From: Metallyticus violacea
Taxonomy: Eukaryota > Arthropoda > Insecta > Mantodea > Metallyticidae
Length of the DNA stretch: 64,000 nt
Direction: 5' to 3'
NCBI GenBank assembly: GCA_030762175.1
Contig: CM060838.1
Location: forward strand, 14,638,001-14,702,000
Shown: in pieces, positions 24,300-35,504 of the stretch
Layout: every line of letters begins with the position of its first letter
Position numbering within the stretch: the first letter of the stretch is position 1
The notes under the pieces: generated by a model
Seen by the model: only the letters and a program-made list of their open reading frames with translations
The model's database searches: none
Told to the model about the DNA's origin: nothing
Position numbers and translations under genes: made by a program

Positions 24300-25030
24300 G
24301 GGGCATTGGGAGTGAGTTTTTGGCCAAAATCGGTCAAAAATCGAAAATCGTTTTTTTATGCTGCAAATCGTTGCTTGAACCTTCGGGCGCCACAGAGAGA
24401 CAATGTTTCCATGTTCCTCCCTTCTTTCTGGATCTACAATCATTTGAAGAGCTCCAAGTGTCCTATTAAATCACACTGTTTCCCAGCATACTTTTATATA
24501 AAACAGCGTTTTTCTCATTCATTTTCACACATTCAAAATGTCCCACCTATAACAGTTTTTGTTTAAATTCAATCAAAATTTCCCAGAATGTGCAGAAGTT
24601 AAGCATTGTACAGTTTTATAGGACAAAATACATACCAAAACCAATAATAATTTTACAAAAAAAAATTGTATGAAAAAGTTATTAATGTTAAAGATTAAAC
24701 TTTCTTATAAATTTAAAAAATTATCACACTTCACCCATAAAATGTACTTAAAATATCTTTCTATATAACTTTGTATGTGGTTCAAAGCTCTAATTGCAAA
24801 AATACCAACCAATTTTTTCTACGCATGAACTTCGTGGGACATTTTGATTATGCTTCGTGGGACATATTTACGTAATAAAATTTACGAAGTAATTTATAAC
24901 TCGCAAGGTGCTTATTCAATTTGAATGAACCTTTATATGCATATTCACTTAACAGCAATGCAAACATGGAAGAAGTTCAGAAAAAGTCATACAAAATTGT
25001 GGTACTTTGAAAATTCGCTCCCAGTGTCCC
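24300..25030. mobile_element. 731-bp nested DNA element with short TIRs at TTAA
   Basis: The left end ggggcattgggagtgagttt is inverted at the right end, whose reverse complement is gggacactgggagcgaattt. The flanks are TTAA (24296-24299) and ATAA (25031-25034), which suggests a TTAA target as used by piggyBac-type elements, with one base changed. It has no long open frame, so it is a non-autonomous element. It interrupts the 3' end of the mariner and is therefore younger. Confidence 0.65.
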
Positions 25031-25140
25031 ATAAGTCAAGAGAAATTCTTTTTTATTTTTCAACTTAGTCACCTTGTAAATCAATGATTTAGTCTTTTTA
25101 ATTAATAAAATAAGATTTGTCCTACTGTGAAAAAGCATTT

Positions 25141-25870
25141 TTAAGCAACTGTCATACAGTTTTGCAGCAACAATCCCAGACGCGTGTGAAGGTGCATTAT
25201 CGTGATGAAAGAGAAATTTCTTTTTCGCAAGATGTGGACGTTATGCCTGTATAATACTTCAGTTGGTCCAGTAGTGAGGTGTAATGCTCCCCGGCGATAG
25301 TTCTGCCATTCTGGAGGTAGTATACGAGCACCATGCCATGAGAATCCCAGAATCATTACTGTTCTTGCAGATGGAACCGTTTTTGCTTTCTTTGGTACAC
25401 TTTCAGTTGTTGCCACCCACTGTTTGGACTGCTCCTTCGTCTCTGGCACGTGGCGATGAATCCATATTTCATTTACTGTAATGAAACGTCGGATAAACTC
25501 AATGAAATTCAACACTCTTGCGAAATGTTCATTAGAATGCGTTTTTTGGTCCATTGTTAGCAAATGCAGCATTCATTGAGCGAAAAGCTTTCTCATACCC
25601 AAAACTAGTTGTAAAATGGAGGCACACTGCCTATCGAGGTCTTTGCAATGTCAGTCAACTCGCGTACCTTTAATGGGCGACCATTGAATAAGGCATTGTG
25701 AAATTTTGTCACAATCTAGTCAGTCGTAGCATTATCTTATATGGATATTAGACCATCCTTAAATTAAACAGCCCACTTTTTAACCGTCGAAAAGAATGGG
25801 AAGAATGCTTTAATGTGGATTCTAACCCCTTTTGTATATCTTTTGGGGTTAAACGCTTCTAAACTAAGTA
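25141..25870 (-). pseudogene. mariner transposase relic
   Basis: Minus-strand translation contains mariner transposase landmarks. Upstream, in broken frames, are STVKKW near 25790 and NGRPLKVRELTDIAKTSIG near 25650. Then the 143-codon frame to 25141 carries MDQKTHS, RRFITVNEIWIHRH (catalytic region, with the first Asp of the D,D34D triad replaced by Asn), PETKEQSKQWVATTESVPKK, AKTVPSA and HILRKRNFSFI. The second-Asp region (HHDNAP..HT in relatives) is out of frame. Several stops and frameshifts make it non-functional. Confidence 0.85.
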
Positions 25871-26084
25871 CTTTATTCCCGTTCATATTTCAGTTTTTAT
25901 CCATTTTTAGAAAATGTTAGCACTAATTTGTTTACACGATCATTACAAACAAGTGACTGTACTTAAGCGTCTGAAATTTTACAGCGCGCCATCTAAAGAA
26001 CGATACTTAACAACGAGCATAGTAATTTGGCCATCTTCATGACATCTCTGAGTCAGGCCGAGAACTTTTAGAACGCCCCTTGTA

Positions 26085-27560
26085 ATAAACAAGGGAAATA
26101 TTGTCAGCATTTGCTTTGATTGGTAACACAGGACTTTTATATATAATGTACCTTTAATTTTCCAATCTTATGTATGGAACTGACTTCAAAATGCAAATGA
26201 TACGGTCAAGATCTGTCACAAAAACAAAACTTAATTTAAAAGTTCACAATAATAATACTTTATTTGTTTATTGGGTTTATCTGCCGAAGTTAAGACTTTC
26301 GCCTTCCACTTCATCAGAGGCAATTATATATAATTACATAGCTATATACATTGCAAGTAATGGCAACAACAATTTAATCCAATACATTTTAAGTGCTACA
26401 TTCTTCAAATAAATAAACATTGAACAATATTCTAAAATTGTCTTCCAGCCAGTCGTTTGGAATTATAATTTTACAAGGAAGATTCACGGGAGTTATTTCT
26501 AAGAATTGAAAACTAAAAGTTTTGTTGTTAAGGATCATAAACAAAACATCCTTGCAAAGATTTAGCTGTTATGATTCAACTGTTATGACAGGAGAGTGAG
26601 GAAAAGGTGGAGAGATGTAGGTTTCCCTGGTCTTAATGCAAGCAGGTCTCAGCGGCCAGAAGAGAGTTGTGTGTCTTTTAGAGTAGATCGCATGTGCTGT
26701 GAAACTTTGCAGAGGACGGGTTTCTACAATGAAACAGGCGGTGATTGTGAAACTGTTGTGGATTACTTTGATATTTTGGAAGGCACTTATAAGAGAATAG
26801 CGTGTTATTTTGGAACAAATAAAGAAACAGCTTTTTGAAGAAGGGTGTGTTGTAGAAGAGGTTTGTACACTTTTAATCAATGAGGAGGCATCAGATGAAG
26901 AAAGTGGCGTTGCCGTGAGGGCTGAAGCAATGTCACCAGTGCGCATGTCAAAAAACGAAGTTTCCGGAAGGACATCTAGCTTATGCGATAAGACATGGAC
27001 AAAACATACCGAGGTAAAAAGATGGAAAATTTAATTCTTTCCATCTGTGTCGTCCTGGATTAGGAATTGGTGTGACATCTCGCCTGAAAGTTACATCTAT
27101 CTTGGCACAAAAAAGAAAAATAAAGAGTAGGGCTGTCCTACAAAAATTCGAAACCGCGCTTAAAAATGTCTCCAAGACTCAAACACCCTGCAGGACATGA
27201 TAAGCCTTGAAGTGCGTGACCATTTTATAGCGAAGCGACAGGGAAACGGAATAACACATTACCACGCATAGCATAAATCAAGTGTTTACGTCATATTATT
27301 GATCGTTCGTCTCAAACAATCCCTTTGTTTCATGATAATCTTAGTGATTTCTCGCAGTAATAACATTCCCACATAACTTGGAAGACTGATATAAATCAAC
27401 ATTAGTCTATTAAATGCACTGTATATGAATATAATTTGCGCTACAACATATTGCGGCACTTGTTTGTTATTTGTAGTAATTTATCTATAAGCAAAGATAT
27501 TTATTTACATAAAATATGTCCCCTATTAATGAATAACATCATCATTGACAGGAGGTCATC
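26085..27560. other. unassigned region
   Basis: Two overlapping plus-strand open frames (26596-26838 and 26810-27034) match no family I know. A minus-strand ctgatgaagtggaaggcgaa motif lies near 26300-26325, noted in the findings. Confidence 0.35.
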
Positions 27561-27564
27561 ATTG

Positions 27565-27637
27565 TTTATTACTCATATTTCTGACCATAAATATATTGCT
27601 GGGTCATTTGTCAAAGGTCAGAAATATGAATAATAAA
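27565..27637. repeat. 22-bp inverted repeat, 29-bp spacer
   Basis: The left arm tttattactcatatttctga + cc (27565-27586) is the reverse complement of 27616-27637 with one mismatch. It could form a stable RNA hairpin. It directly abuts a 5'-truncated SINE C. Confidence 0.8.
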
Positions 27638-27642
27638 CTCCT

Positions 27643-27862
27643 TGGAGGGGAACTCTGCCGGCGTGGGGATGTTTATGTGGAAACATAGGGAAACTCGTCT
27701 ACGTGCTCCTGAATCCTGGCCGCGCTTTGTCCCCCTCTCCTCATTTCTTCCACTCGATGTCCCTATTGCAGGTGAAGGTACAAACGGCCAGCCCTTGAGC
27801 CAGGTTGAAATAACGAAATGTCCTCCGATCTCTACCAATGAAATTTAATCCAATCTAATCGG
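27643..27862 (+). mobile_element. SINE C, 5'-truncated
   Basis: Shares the family 3' end with 23001-23505 and 57725-58205 (aaacggccagcccttgagcc, gatctctaccaatgaaattt) and the internal ggaactctgccggcgtgggg block with the 57725 copy. No tRNA-like head. Confidence 0.7.
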
Positions 27863-28720
27863 TGATATTTTTAATTACAGATAATTAAAAATATTTAATC
27901 TGTATACTGAAAAATAAAACCGTAGTTTCCGTTTAGCGCATACCCTATGGAAATTTTGACTACTGCATTGGAAATACATAAAGAATTAAATGTGTAACTA
28001 AAGAAAAATATGTAATGTAAAAAAAATCAAAGTTAATTACTGAATGCTCATAGTCCCTGTTTCAAAAACAGAAGGATTGAAGGTAGTGGAAGCTGATAAT
28101 TAGACCTAGAAGTTCATGCATTTAAAATGGCAAAATATGCATGTATATATGTATTAAAGTGCTTAAATATAACACTTATGTGCACTATAAAATAGCAATT
28201 CTTTAATATTTCAGCCATTTTACGTTATTTTATGTAATTAATGTGGCAATACAATATTGTTTTCTACAAGTTTCCAAAACGTCAAACTTTTCCTCTGTTC
28301 TATAGAAGCTAGTAAACTGAAAATGTACGTTACAACTTATTATTGGAGAGATGTTATAATAAGGGATATTATTAATCTTTGACAACGTCCCATCCCTGCC
28401 ATTGAGGATATTTGCAACCTCTGAGAGCGTTTTAAAATCTGGGCTGTAAGAAAGCACTCGGCCCTAATTCTCGGCTACACTTCCTTTCTCCTGTGCATAC
28501 ACTTATACTTAAACCCTGCTTTCTTGTGTAGGAAACCCCTTTCACGAACGACAGCGGAAAAAACCGAATAATGACCGGCCTTATCGCGCATCTTCTACTC
28601 TTCCTGGGTGTTACTTTGGAGAACTTAGGAGAAATTCGACTTTTTGTAAATGAGATTAAACCGAGTCTTTCTTGTAGCGTGGAGTGTATCGCTTCCTTCA
28701 AAAGTTACTTTTGGCGTACA
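27863..28720. other. unassigned region
   Basis: AT-rich left half, then a more GC-balanced stretch at 28380-28700 with no recognised motif. Confidence 0.4.
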
Positions 28721-28995
28721 TTTTTTTTAAGTAGTGTTTAACGCCCCGTTTTTACTACTGAGGCACCACAGGCGGTGGGCACTGATGATACATGAGTTGA
28801 AATGATAAATTGGGAAAGGATTTTTAAGGAAGGAAACGTTTCAGATCTAAGTTTAGGGTACCTCCCTGGCATTTGCCAATTATGAGGTCTGAGGACGGAA
28901 AAAACCCCAGTCTGGGAGGACGGTACTGGTGGGTTTCGAACCCCAGACCTCCCGCTCACAAGTCCGCGCCTTAACGACCTCGACCACTCGTAGCG
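28721..28995 (-). mobile_element. SINE B
   Basis: Minus-strand copy with tail (gtgtttaacgccccgttttt), body (aaggaaggaaacgtttcaga) and head (B box on the minus strand ggggttcgaaacccacc, A-box region gagtggtcgaggtcgttaag). No clear target duplication, because a second SINE B fragment starts at its right edge. Confidence 0.9.
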
Positions 28996-29040
28996 ATGAG
29001 GACTGACGAAAAAGCTGCAAAAGACCTCACTATCAGTCAT
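28996..29040 (-). mobile_element. SINE B fragment abutting a SINE B copy
   Basis: atgaggactgacgaaaaagc, then aaaagacctcactatcag, matches the internal SINE B block atgaggactgaggaaaacct...aacctcagtcag. It begins exactly where the previous copy ends, in the same orientation. Confidence 0.65.
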
Positions 29041-30136
29041 AGGACGATTGGAAACGTTGCGCTCCTGTTATGTGTCCTTCCCTTAGGGACAGTAAATTTC
29101 CTTATACTTTTTTTGTTGGTACAGATCTTCTTCCGGGAATGTTTAGTCATTCTTATACAAATTACGGTTACTTCAGTGAGGTTATTTGAGTTACGGGCCA
29201 TCTGAGGGTTCTCCCAGTTTGTGGCTGCTGCGCTCTGCCAGATAGTAACTTAAACTCAATATACTATGGGGACGATTCATGTAATATTAATCCTAATCTT
29301 AGTATTGATAAAGGACGTTCTTTAACCTAAATTCGCCCATACAGGAGTCTTTTTAGCACAGTTAGAAAATGCGTTGTGAATTATGTTTATTCAAGATTCA
29401 GCAATTAGATGCTCTTAATTGCATTCTATTTTCCACTTTTTCTTCAGCATGCTTCTGTTTATTGCTACCATGGAAGGTAATGAGGCTTCTAGATAACAGA
29501 AAACGCAACGGAAATGGCATCACCGTGATTCAGACTGTCATTTAACTCACGCAGTGTCAGCAGATGAGATTATTATAGCGCTTCATATTCACTTGTAACC
29601 TGATAATGTCTGTTTCTGAAAACATTGCTATAAGGTAACATTCCATATATAAACATCTGCAAAATCGACGGTTTTTTTTTCATGTACTTAGAGTCATAGT
29701 TACATTTTATATGAACATATTAATTTAAAGAGACATTTTAGTATAATACAATTGGATTCATTTTGATAATTGCCAGAGACGATAAGAGATTTTATGATCA
29801 AATGTAATAATGCAGTCTGTCAACCAATAGGCATGTAGGGCTCACGCTTTGGACATAGTGTTGTTTAACAGGCAGTGCCCTGGCTAATGCGGCCCCATTA
29901 CCATGGAGTCCTACCGATGCGATTGATTAGGTCCGTACGGTTTCAGAACAGACCTTAGGCTTATTTACAGTAATATATATATATATATATATAATTATGC
30001 TAATGCAGTCTGGAATATCATGCACATATTAGCAGAACACACGAAAACATATTTTGAAACGGTCCTTGCGGCCACTCCCTACTGAAATATAAATACAATA
30101 TGTATGTTGCAAATTTAATTATCACAATATTTCATA
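29041..30136. other. unassigned region
   Basis: No gene. A short (TA)n tract at 29968-29992. Confidence 0.4.
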
Positions 30137-30412
30137 CCGCCACGGGTAACCGAAGTCGTTAATGCGCGGACTCGTGAGCAGAAGGTCTAGGGTTCGAGTC
30201 CCATCAGGACCGTCTTCCCTGACTCGGTCTTTTTTTTCAGGTTTTCTTCAATCCTCATAAATGGCAAATGCCGGGTAGGTACCCTAAACTTAGGTCTGGG
30301 ACGCTTCCTTCCTTAAAAAATATGCTTTCCCAATTTATCATTTCATTTCATGCATCATCAGTGTCCACCGCCTATGGAAAACGGACGTTAAACACCACTC
30401 CAATAAAATAAA
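30137..30412 (+). mobile_element. SINE B
   Basis: Plus-strand copy. Head ccgccacgggtaaccgaagt with A-box-like part and B box gggttcgagtccc. Body atggcaaatgccgggtaggt. Tail gacgttaaacacc then aataaaataaataaataa. Confidence 0.93.
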
Positions 30413-30509
30413 TAAATAATGTATTGTAATTAGAAATGTAGATATCGTATATGTATAATATGATACAATGTAAACATGTGGCTTGTATGTCAACAAAACA
30501 GAAAGTTTG

Positions 30510-30595
30510 GTGTTTTTCGGTTATGGTAGCTTAGAAAGCCAGCAAGGCCTTAAAACTATACAATAGGAAGAAACCCTCTGGTCGAGTGTGAAGCC

Positions 30596-30633
<38 letters not shown>

Positions 30634-31407
30634 TTTTTTTTTTTTTTTTAAAGGACTGCCGTTGAAACCGAAGGATTTTTAAATCCTTAGGGACTTTGAC
30701 TCAAAAAGGAGTTGTACTGTTAGCTTTTAAACAAGCAAATGCCAATAAAATCTTTTAAACTTTCAAAAAATAGCGAATGGAACTTAAACCAGCCAATGGT
30801 TAATACATGTTTGAACATTTAAAGATAGGCGCGAAATTTCCACGTGCTTTTGTGACCCGGTGCCATTTGAATGTCATACATAAGGAAGCGTTTGCTCGGC
30901 TGGGGCACTCTTTCCTCAGTAAGCAGATATAAGATCTACACACGGAAAGATTTACGCAGTTCACAGAAGCAGTTTGGACCGGGTATGCAGTTCTGATACA
31001 TCAGTTAGGCAGTTTTTAAGTTGATACTCAGCTGAGAAACAGTTATCAGTTACTCAGTTCAGTTACGCAGTTCCGATATTTCAGTTAAGTAATTTTCAGT
31101 TTCATCCGCCGCGACACTCATCTGTAAGTTTCACACGCGGCAACTAAGTTTATACTGAACGTAGCTAAGTCTATCGTGTGCAAAACACCAGAGGATGCGA
31201 AAGATTTAGAACATTATAAAAAACCAATATATATATACATATATATACATAGTATAAATAAGCGTGCTTATTTATACCATTGAACCCAGTTCTGTTGAGT
31301 ACAAATTAACAAAATAGCAGAATTCACCTTGAGAAAATGTTGTCATTGAAGCGTAGGCAACAATACCGAAGCGATCATTCATAAATTTACCAAATCGCTT
31401 CAAAATT
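30510..31407 (+). mobile_element. LTR-like remnant, retrotransposon copy 1
   Basis: Aligns with 59380-59870 in blocks: agcttagaaagccagcaagg, ttgtactgttag, acttt-c-aaaaaatagcgaatg, then a TATA-rich stretch, ttgagtaca.., ttgtcattgaagcgt and the PBS. These shared blocks ending at a tRNA-Lys PBS are what an LTR would show. The exact TG/CA ends are not clear. A (TTA)n tract followed by poly(T) (30596-30651) has expanded inside it. The 30950-31105 segment is rich in CAGTT repeats. Confidence 0.6.
30596..30651 (+). repeat. (TTA)n plus poly(T)
   Basis: About 13 TTA units running into a T tract. The related LTR at 59.4 kb has no such insertion, so it expanded in this copy. Confidence 0.9.
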
Positions 31408-31426
31408 TGGCACCCAACGTGGGGCC
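31408..31426 (+). other. tRNA-Lys primer-binding site
   Basis: tggcacccaacgtggggcc is complementary to the 3' end of insect tRNA-Lys(CTT) with CCA (consensus PBS tggcgcccaacgtggggc), one base different. This is the site where reverse transcription is primed in many insect LTR retrotransposons. No gag or pol reading frame follows. Confidence 0.75.
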
Positions 31427-33378
31427 ACAAACAAAAAATTTCATAATTGACTCTAGTTGGGGTCCACACTAAACCGCTTCAATTTCTAATTTCCAGGAAG
31501 CAAAATCTCTTCGGTAAAAAAAAAAATAAATAAATAAAAAAATAAAATAAAACAAATAAATAAAAAATCTTGAGAGCCTTAGTTTTAAAATCTGTATGTC
31601 AATTTAGTTAAGTGCAGACAATAAAAGTAAAAAAATATTTTGTGGTATATTTTCTGAAGTGTGGAGTAAAAGGAAACGAGCCCCTAAGCGACAGATTATG
31701 CAAACATTTTAACACTGAAAAGCACTTAGGATGTTATATATTGTCATGAAAAACCAACTGTTTCAAAATAACGGGTTTATACTTTTCGTAGTGTCTACTT
31801 ATCTATTGTAAAGCATTTTATTTTCAACCCGATGGAACCACGCTCGACCCTGGTTGGAGACTATGTGAATCCTTTTCAGTGCTATGAAAAGATGGTAATA
31901 TGTTATCGTTAATTCATTTTCGTGTGAATAAGAAATTTTTAATCCTAACTTGAGGAATAAAATGTTTGAAATAAAAATAAAAGAGCGAGAAGCACCAACA
32001 AAATATTAAACGTTGATGGAAAAGCGTCCAGATTTTAATAACACAAATATGACCACCATAGAGTGTTGAGAATGACAAATGAAGATAAAATGAAGATCTA
32101 ACCGCGAACTGGCAACTCCGTGCCAGCTGGTAATAAAATACAAAATGTGAAGTCTACCCAGATTACGTTACATGACTGATTCGTTGACATTCAAACTTTT
32201 GTAAGAGTTTTGTACGACTTTGTGCATTCGCCCCTGAATTCAGAAGGACTTGTATTACAGTAAAGATTCCCCACGTCTCACATCGTTTAATCGGCAAAAA
32301 CATTTCGGGGAGTCTGAAAGTGTTAGAAATAAAATGTAGGGAAAAGAAGGAAGAAAATATAAACGGAGCACAAAGAAGATTGGGATAATGTAGCGCATTG
32401 CTTGAAAACTTCTCTTACAAAATACTGTTTCGTATGACTCTATGCAAAGAAGCTACAAAGACACTGCAGTCAAAAAGCTCATAAATTTATACTGTAGTAA
32501 GAAATACGAATATTGGTTCTATAACCATCGATATTTTATGAATGGATTTTGAATGCCACGAGGTTTATTCTTTCTCTTCCATTTGCATGGATATGTACGC
32601 AAAATAGTACACTTTTGGAGCTCCCTTTATGAAGAGAAAATGGGAATATGGTACACAAAGCCTGGTGAGAATGAATTGTTAATGTCCAAAGATATGAAAA
32701 CGTTTTGCAACTCCTTTTAGGTGGGTTAACGGAGAGAAAGAATACTTTTGCCTTTCCTAGTAAGATTTTGAGGGAACATCTACCTATACCGTATGATAAC
32801 AAACTTCCAAGTTGGAATTCTCAGCAGAAATGTGTAACCTGCTCGATTCTCGCTCGTATCTAATTCTTTTGTGTTTTATTTCTGAAGTACACACTTTAAG
32901 AGTTAAAGCATTACCTCTTTACAGTAATTTAAAAATGTCTAGAACTGGAAAAGAGAACATGTCAATGTCTCTATTAACGATGCATCTTAAATGCTTATAT
33001 TTAATATTTTTAATCGTTCGTGAAAATCACCAGTGATCACACCGTAATCATAGTGATGGCGGAAGCTACTCGTTGGTTAATTTAATTTAACACGTGCACT
33101 TTATTGGAAAAAGGGTTTGAAATGCGGTCATGGCCATATATGAAATTAACAATAGCACCACCATCTTTGTGTTAATCGGCACCTACTCTTAAAATTAATA
33201 ATTGTTTTTCTCTCTGTGCATTTAGCGTCCTAGTAAGAGAGACGGAGTTATAATTATTTAAATTATTCCCTTAGATAAATGAATGCAATGATCATCAATA
33301 TTTAGAGAAGAAAAAGTATGGTTCCATTTATATAGTCATGTTTCAACACACAATAGAAAGGTTCTGGAGTACATAAAA
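31427..33378. other. unassigned region
   Basis: An A-rich simple stretch at 31517-31565 (aaataaataaa). Otherwise AT-rich with no gene. If an internal retrotransposon domain was ever here, I cannot recognise it. Confidence 0.4.
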
Positions 33379-33630
33379 CTACTTGCATGACGAGAACATC
33401 GTTGTATTGAACCATACTACACCAGTAAAGAAAGTTCTACCATCAACGCTCCGTAATATCCAATTGTAGAAATTTATTGGAATATCAGAATCACCTGCCT
33501 GCAATTCAAGGACAACAGTGACCTTGTTGATTTCAGTCAATTTTAGGAGATGTATATAAAGATAATTTTCTAAAAAAATACCAGAAATGTGTGGATGTAG
33601 CGGAACAAAATTTCTAACATCTCCTGTCAT
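33379..33630 (-). pseudogene. possible Tc1/mariner-like transposase fragment
   Basis: The 83-codon minus-strand frame contains KVTVVLELQAGDSDI, then PINFYNWILRSVDG and FTGVVWFN. This resembles the segment just before the first catalytic Asp in transposases that start with a DUF4817-type domain (pattern like R-I-x-F-C-N-W). It lacks the catalytic residues and the rest of the enzyme. Homology is judged by pattern only. Confidence 0.35.
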
Positions 33631-33639
33631 ATATACGTG

Positions 33640-33983
33640 CTTATTTTGATTGTATTATAGGTATAATTGCAAAAACTTGAAATCAGTTTCGCGGATATTA
33701 CGTCGGGAATAACCGCTCTGACTGCCTACCCACCAACTGCCATACAATGAGTGGCAAAACCATAAACAAATAGCGACCCAGTGTTGGGCAACACAGGATC
33801 TTAACGTGGACAACGGAAAAACACACATTAAATGCTTTGAATTACGAAATGAATAATTTTTAAAATTAAAATAAAAATATTGGTGGTAAATTACATATAA
33901 TTTACATAAAGTAGATGAGTAAATTAACAACATGCCTATACTATAAGTTACGGTGTATCAGTATATAGGTATCTGCCTTCGTG

Positions 33984-33988
<5 letters not shown>
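33640..33988. other. unassigned region
   Basis: AT-rich spacer with no recognised feature. Confidence 0.4.

Positions 33989-34061
<73 letters not shown>
33989..34061 (+). repeat. (AAT)n microsatellite
   Basis: About 24 perfect ATA/AAT units, about 180 bp before the CpG-rich promoter-like region. Confidence 0.95.
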
Positions 34062-34239
34062 TTTCGCAGTACTACATCCTTATCTTTGGGAATCACACAC
34101 TTTGTGAACTGTTATAATTTTGGGTATGGTACCATGCAGAAATACAAATGACCTGTTGTATTCATACGGGCTCTTCAGTTTTTTCCTGGTTATTCGAAGA
34201 CATGTTAACTCCTACAACGAACGTTCTTGCCTCATTAAG

Positions 34240-34760
34240 TATCTTTGAAGAGCGCCGGAACTCTTATGATGGAAGAGACGGAACAAGGACAATACTGCTA
34301 TTGGAACACACCCCGAGCCTGTTTGGCTGGGGGTTGCCGGAGCACCGCATGCGCAGAAGTGCCATTCCGCTTTTTTAGGCACTTTTCTTCCCCTGTCCCC
34401 TCCACACAGTGACGGCGGGGTACTGGCAGAGGAGTGACTGTCCGTCCAGGCAGGCAGTAAGGCGGGCGGCGCGTAGTGCTGCGGTGACAGGCATATGGGG
34501 GAAAGGCCTTCCGATAGCTAAATTTATCCACACGACTGTTGTCTTGGAAGTGCGCGGTACTCAGGCGTCTTCGGCTGGATCCTAGACAGTAAGACATTTT
34601 GTGTTTGTCATTCGGCATATATACTCTTCTGATAAACGAACAGAGTGCGTGAAATTTGTCGTACAGTTTAAGCCGGAAACATAACCTAACAAGGGTACTG
34701 GTTTCACGTGTGTTTAGCATAATACGAACACGCAGTAAAACGCTGTATTGCACAGACCTT
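34240..34760 (+). promoter_or_regulatory. CpG-rich promoter-like region of the downstream gene
   Basis: The most CpG-dense stretch in the window apart from SINE heads and the 55.5-kb insert (for example ggcgggcggcgcgtag near 34460). It contains gcatgcgcag at 34347-34356, which fits the NRF1-type palindrome common in animal promoters, and a catatatac TATA-like element at about 34616. It lies 250-770 bp before a signal-peptide exon on the same strand. The start site cannot be fixed by sequence alone. Confidence 0.5.
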
Positions 34761-35007
34761 AATCATTCTCCAAGAAATGAGTGAACATTTTCGTGTAATT
34801 AAATAGTGTATTATCGTATACGAAAGTCAGTGTCGCGTGTGTAAACTTTTCTGCAGAAGACAGATACTTTTTTTTGATGGAAAACAAATTTTGTGTCGGT
34901 TTTATTGTGGACATATAACTCAATGAAAAACTGATGTTAATCTGCTAAGAGGTACTTAATGAGTTATTGACAGAAATTCTTCGAAATTGCTACCTTAATT
35001 TTTATCC

Positions 35008-35077
35008 ATGATGGAGGTGGCCATGCTTTGGGCAACTTTCTTCGTGCTCATCTCTGCAACTTCAGCATCAGAAACAG
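35008..35077 (+). CDS. first coding exon of a secreted or membrane protein (signal peptide)
   Basis: The frame opens at ATG 35008, 12 bp after an in-frame TAA (34996). A second ATG at 35011 has the better context (A at -3, G at +4). It encodes MMEVAMLWATFFVLI then SATSASET: a short N-region, a hydrophobic core and a small-residue cleavage zone (ATSA|S), a textbook signal peptide. The exon ends acag|gcaagt, a classic GC-type donor in phase 1. A weaker GT alternative lies 4 bp on. Reading through gives a stop after seven more codons. No further exon is certain, so the rest of the window is probably its first intron (>28 kb). Identity is unknown. Long first introns after a signal-peptide exon are common in receptors and adhesion proteins. 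Confidence 0.55.
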
Positions 35078-35504
35078 GCAAGTGTAAACTTTTACTATAG
35101 GATGTGAGTGGAATTTCATTAATAATTTCTATTCACATGTGCCATTCTTAGCTGTTGATCAACAAGGAAATAACAGTTGAAACACAGCACTGTACACATA
35201 GAGCCGGCGGGAAACTGAGTTTTGAAATGGCTAATGACTTTTAACTCTTTCACTAACTGCCATGTGATTGAAAACTAATTTTGTCGAAATATAACAAGTA
35301 TTCACTTAAGTATCGTTACACTAAGGCATTTTTACAGCATTATATATGTAACATATATCTATAATTTAACTGTTTAAGAGCAGTACGGCTCTTTGGGGTC
35401 GCGTAAGAATGATGTTATTTATAACTATTGGAATTAAAAGAAAAAAATGTATTTTTTTCATGATTAAACAAATGCTAGGTCAAATTCATTTCTTGATAAT
35501 GAAA

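Larger units (their letters stand above)
24250..26082 (-). mobile_element. mariner-like element, inactive, split by a nested insertion
   Basis: TIRs face inward. On the minus strand the right end reads caaggggcgttctaaaagtt then ctcggcctgac. The left end reads cgagagcattctaaaatttc then ttggcctgacc. Each is preceded by TA (24248-24249 and 26083-26084), the mariner target duplication. After removing the nested 731-bp element the length is about 1.1 kb, near the ~1.3 kb of intact mariners. The transposase relic lies between the ends. Confidence 0.85.

Noticed and set aside
34298..34753. 151-codon minus-strand open frame over the CpG-rich region
   Set aside because: It is the longest open frame in the window but shows no domain, is rich in Arg/Pro as random GC-rich frames are, and lies over the promoter/5' UTR of the plus-strand signal-peptide exon.
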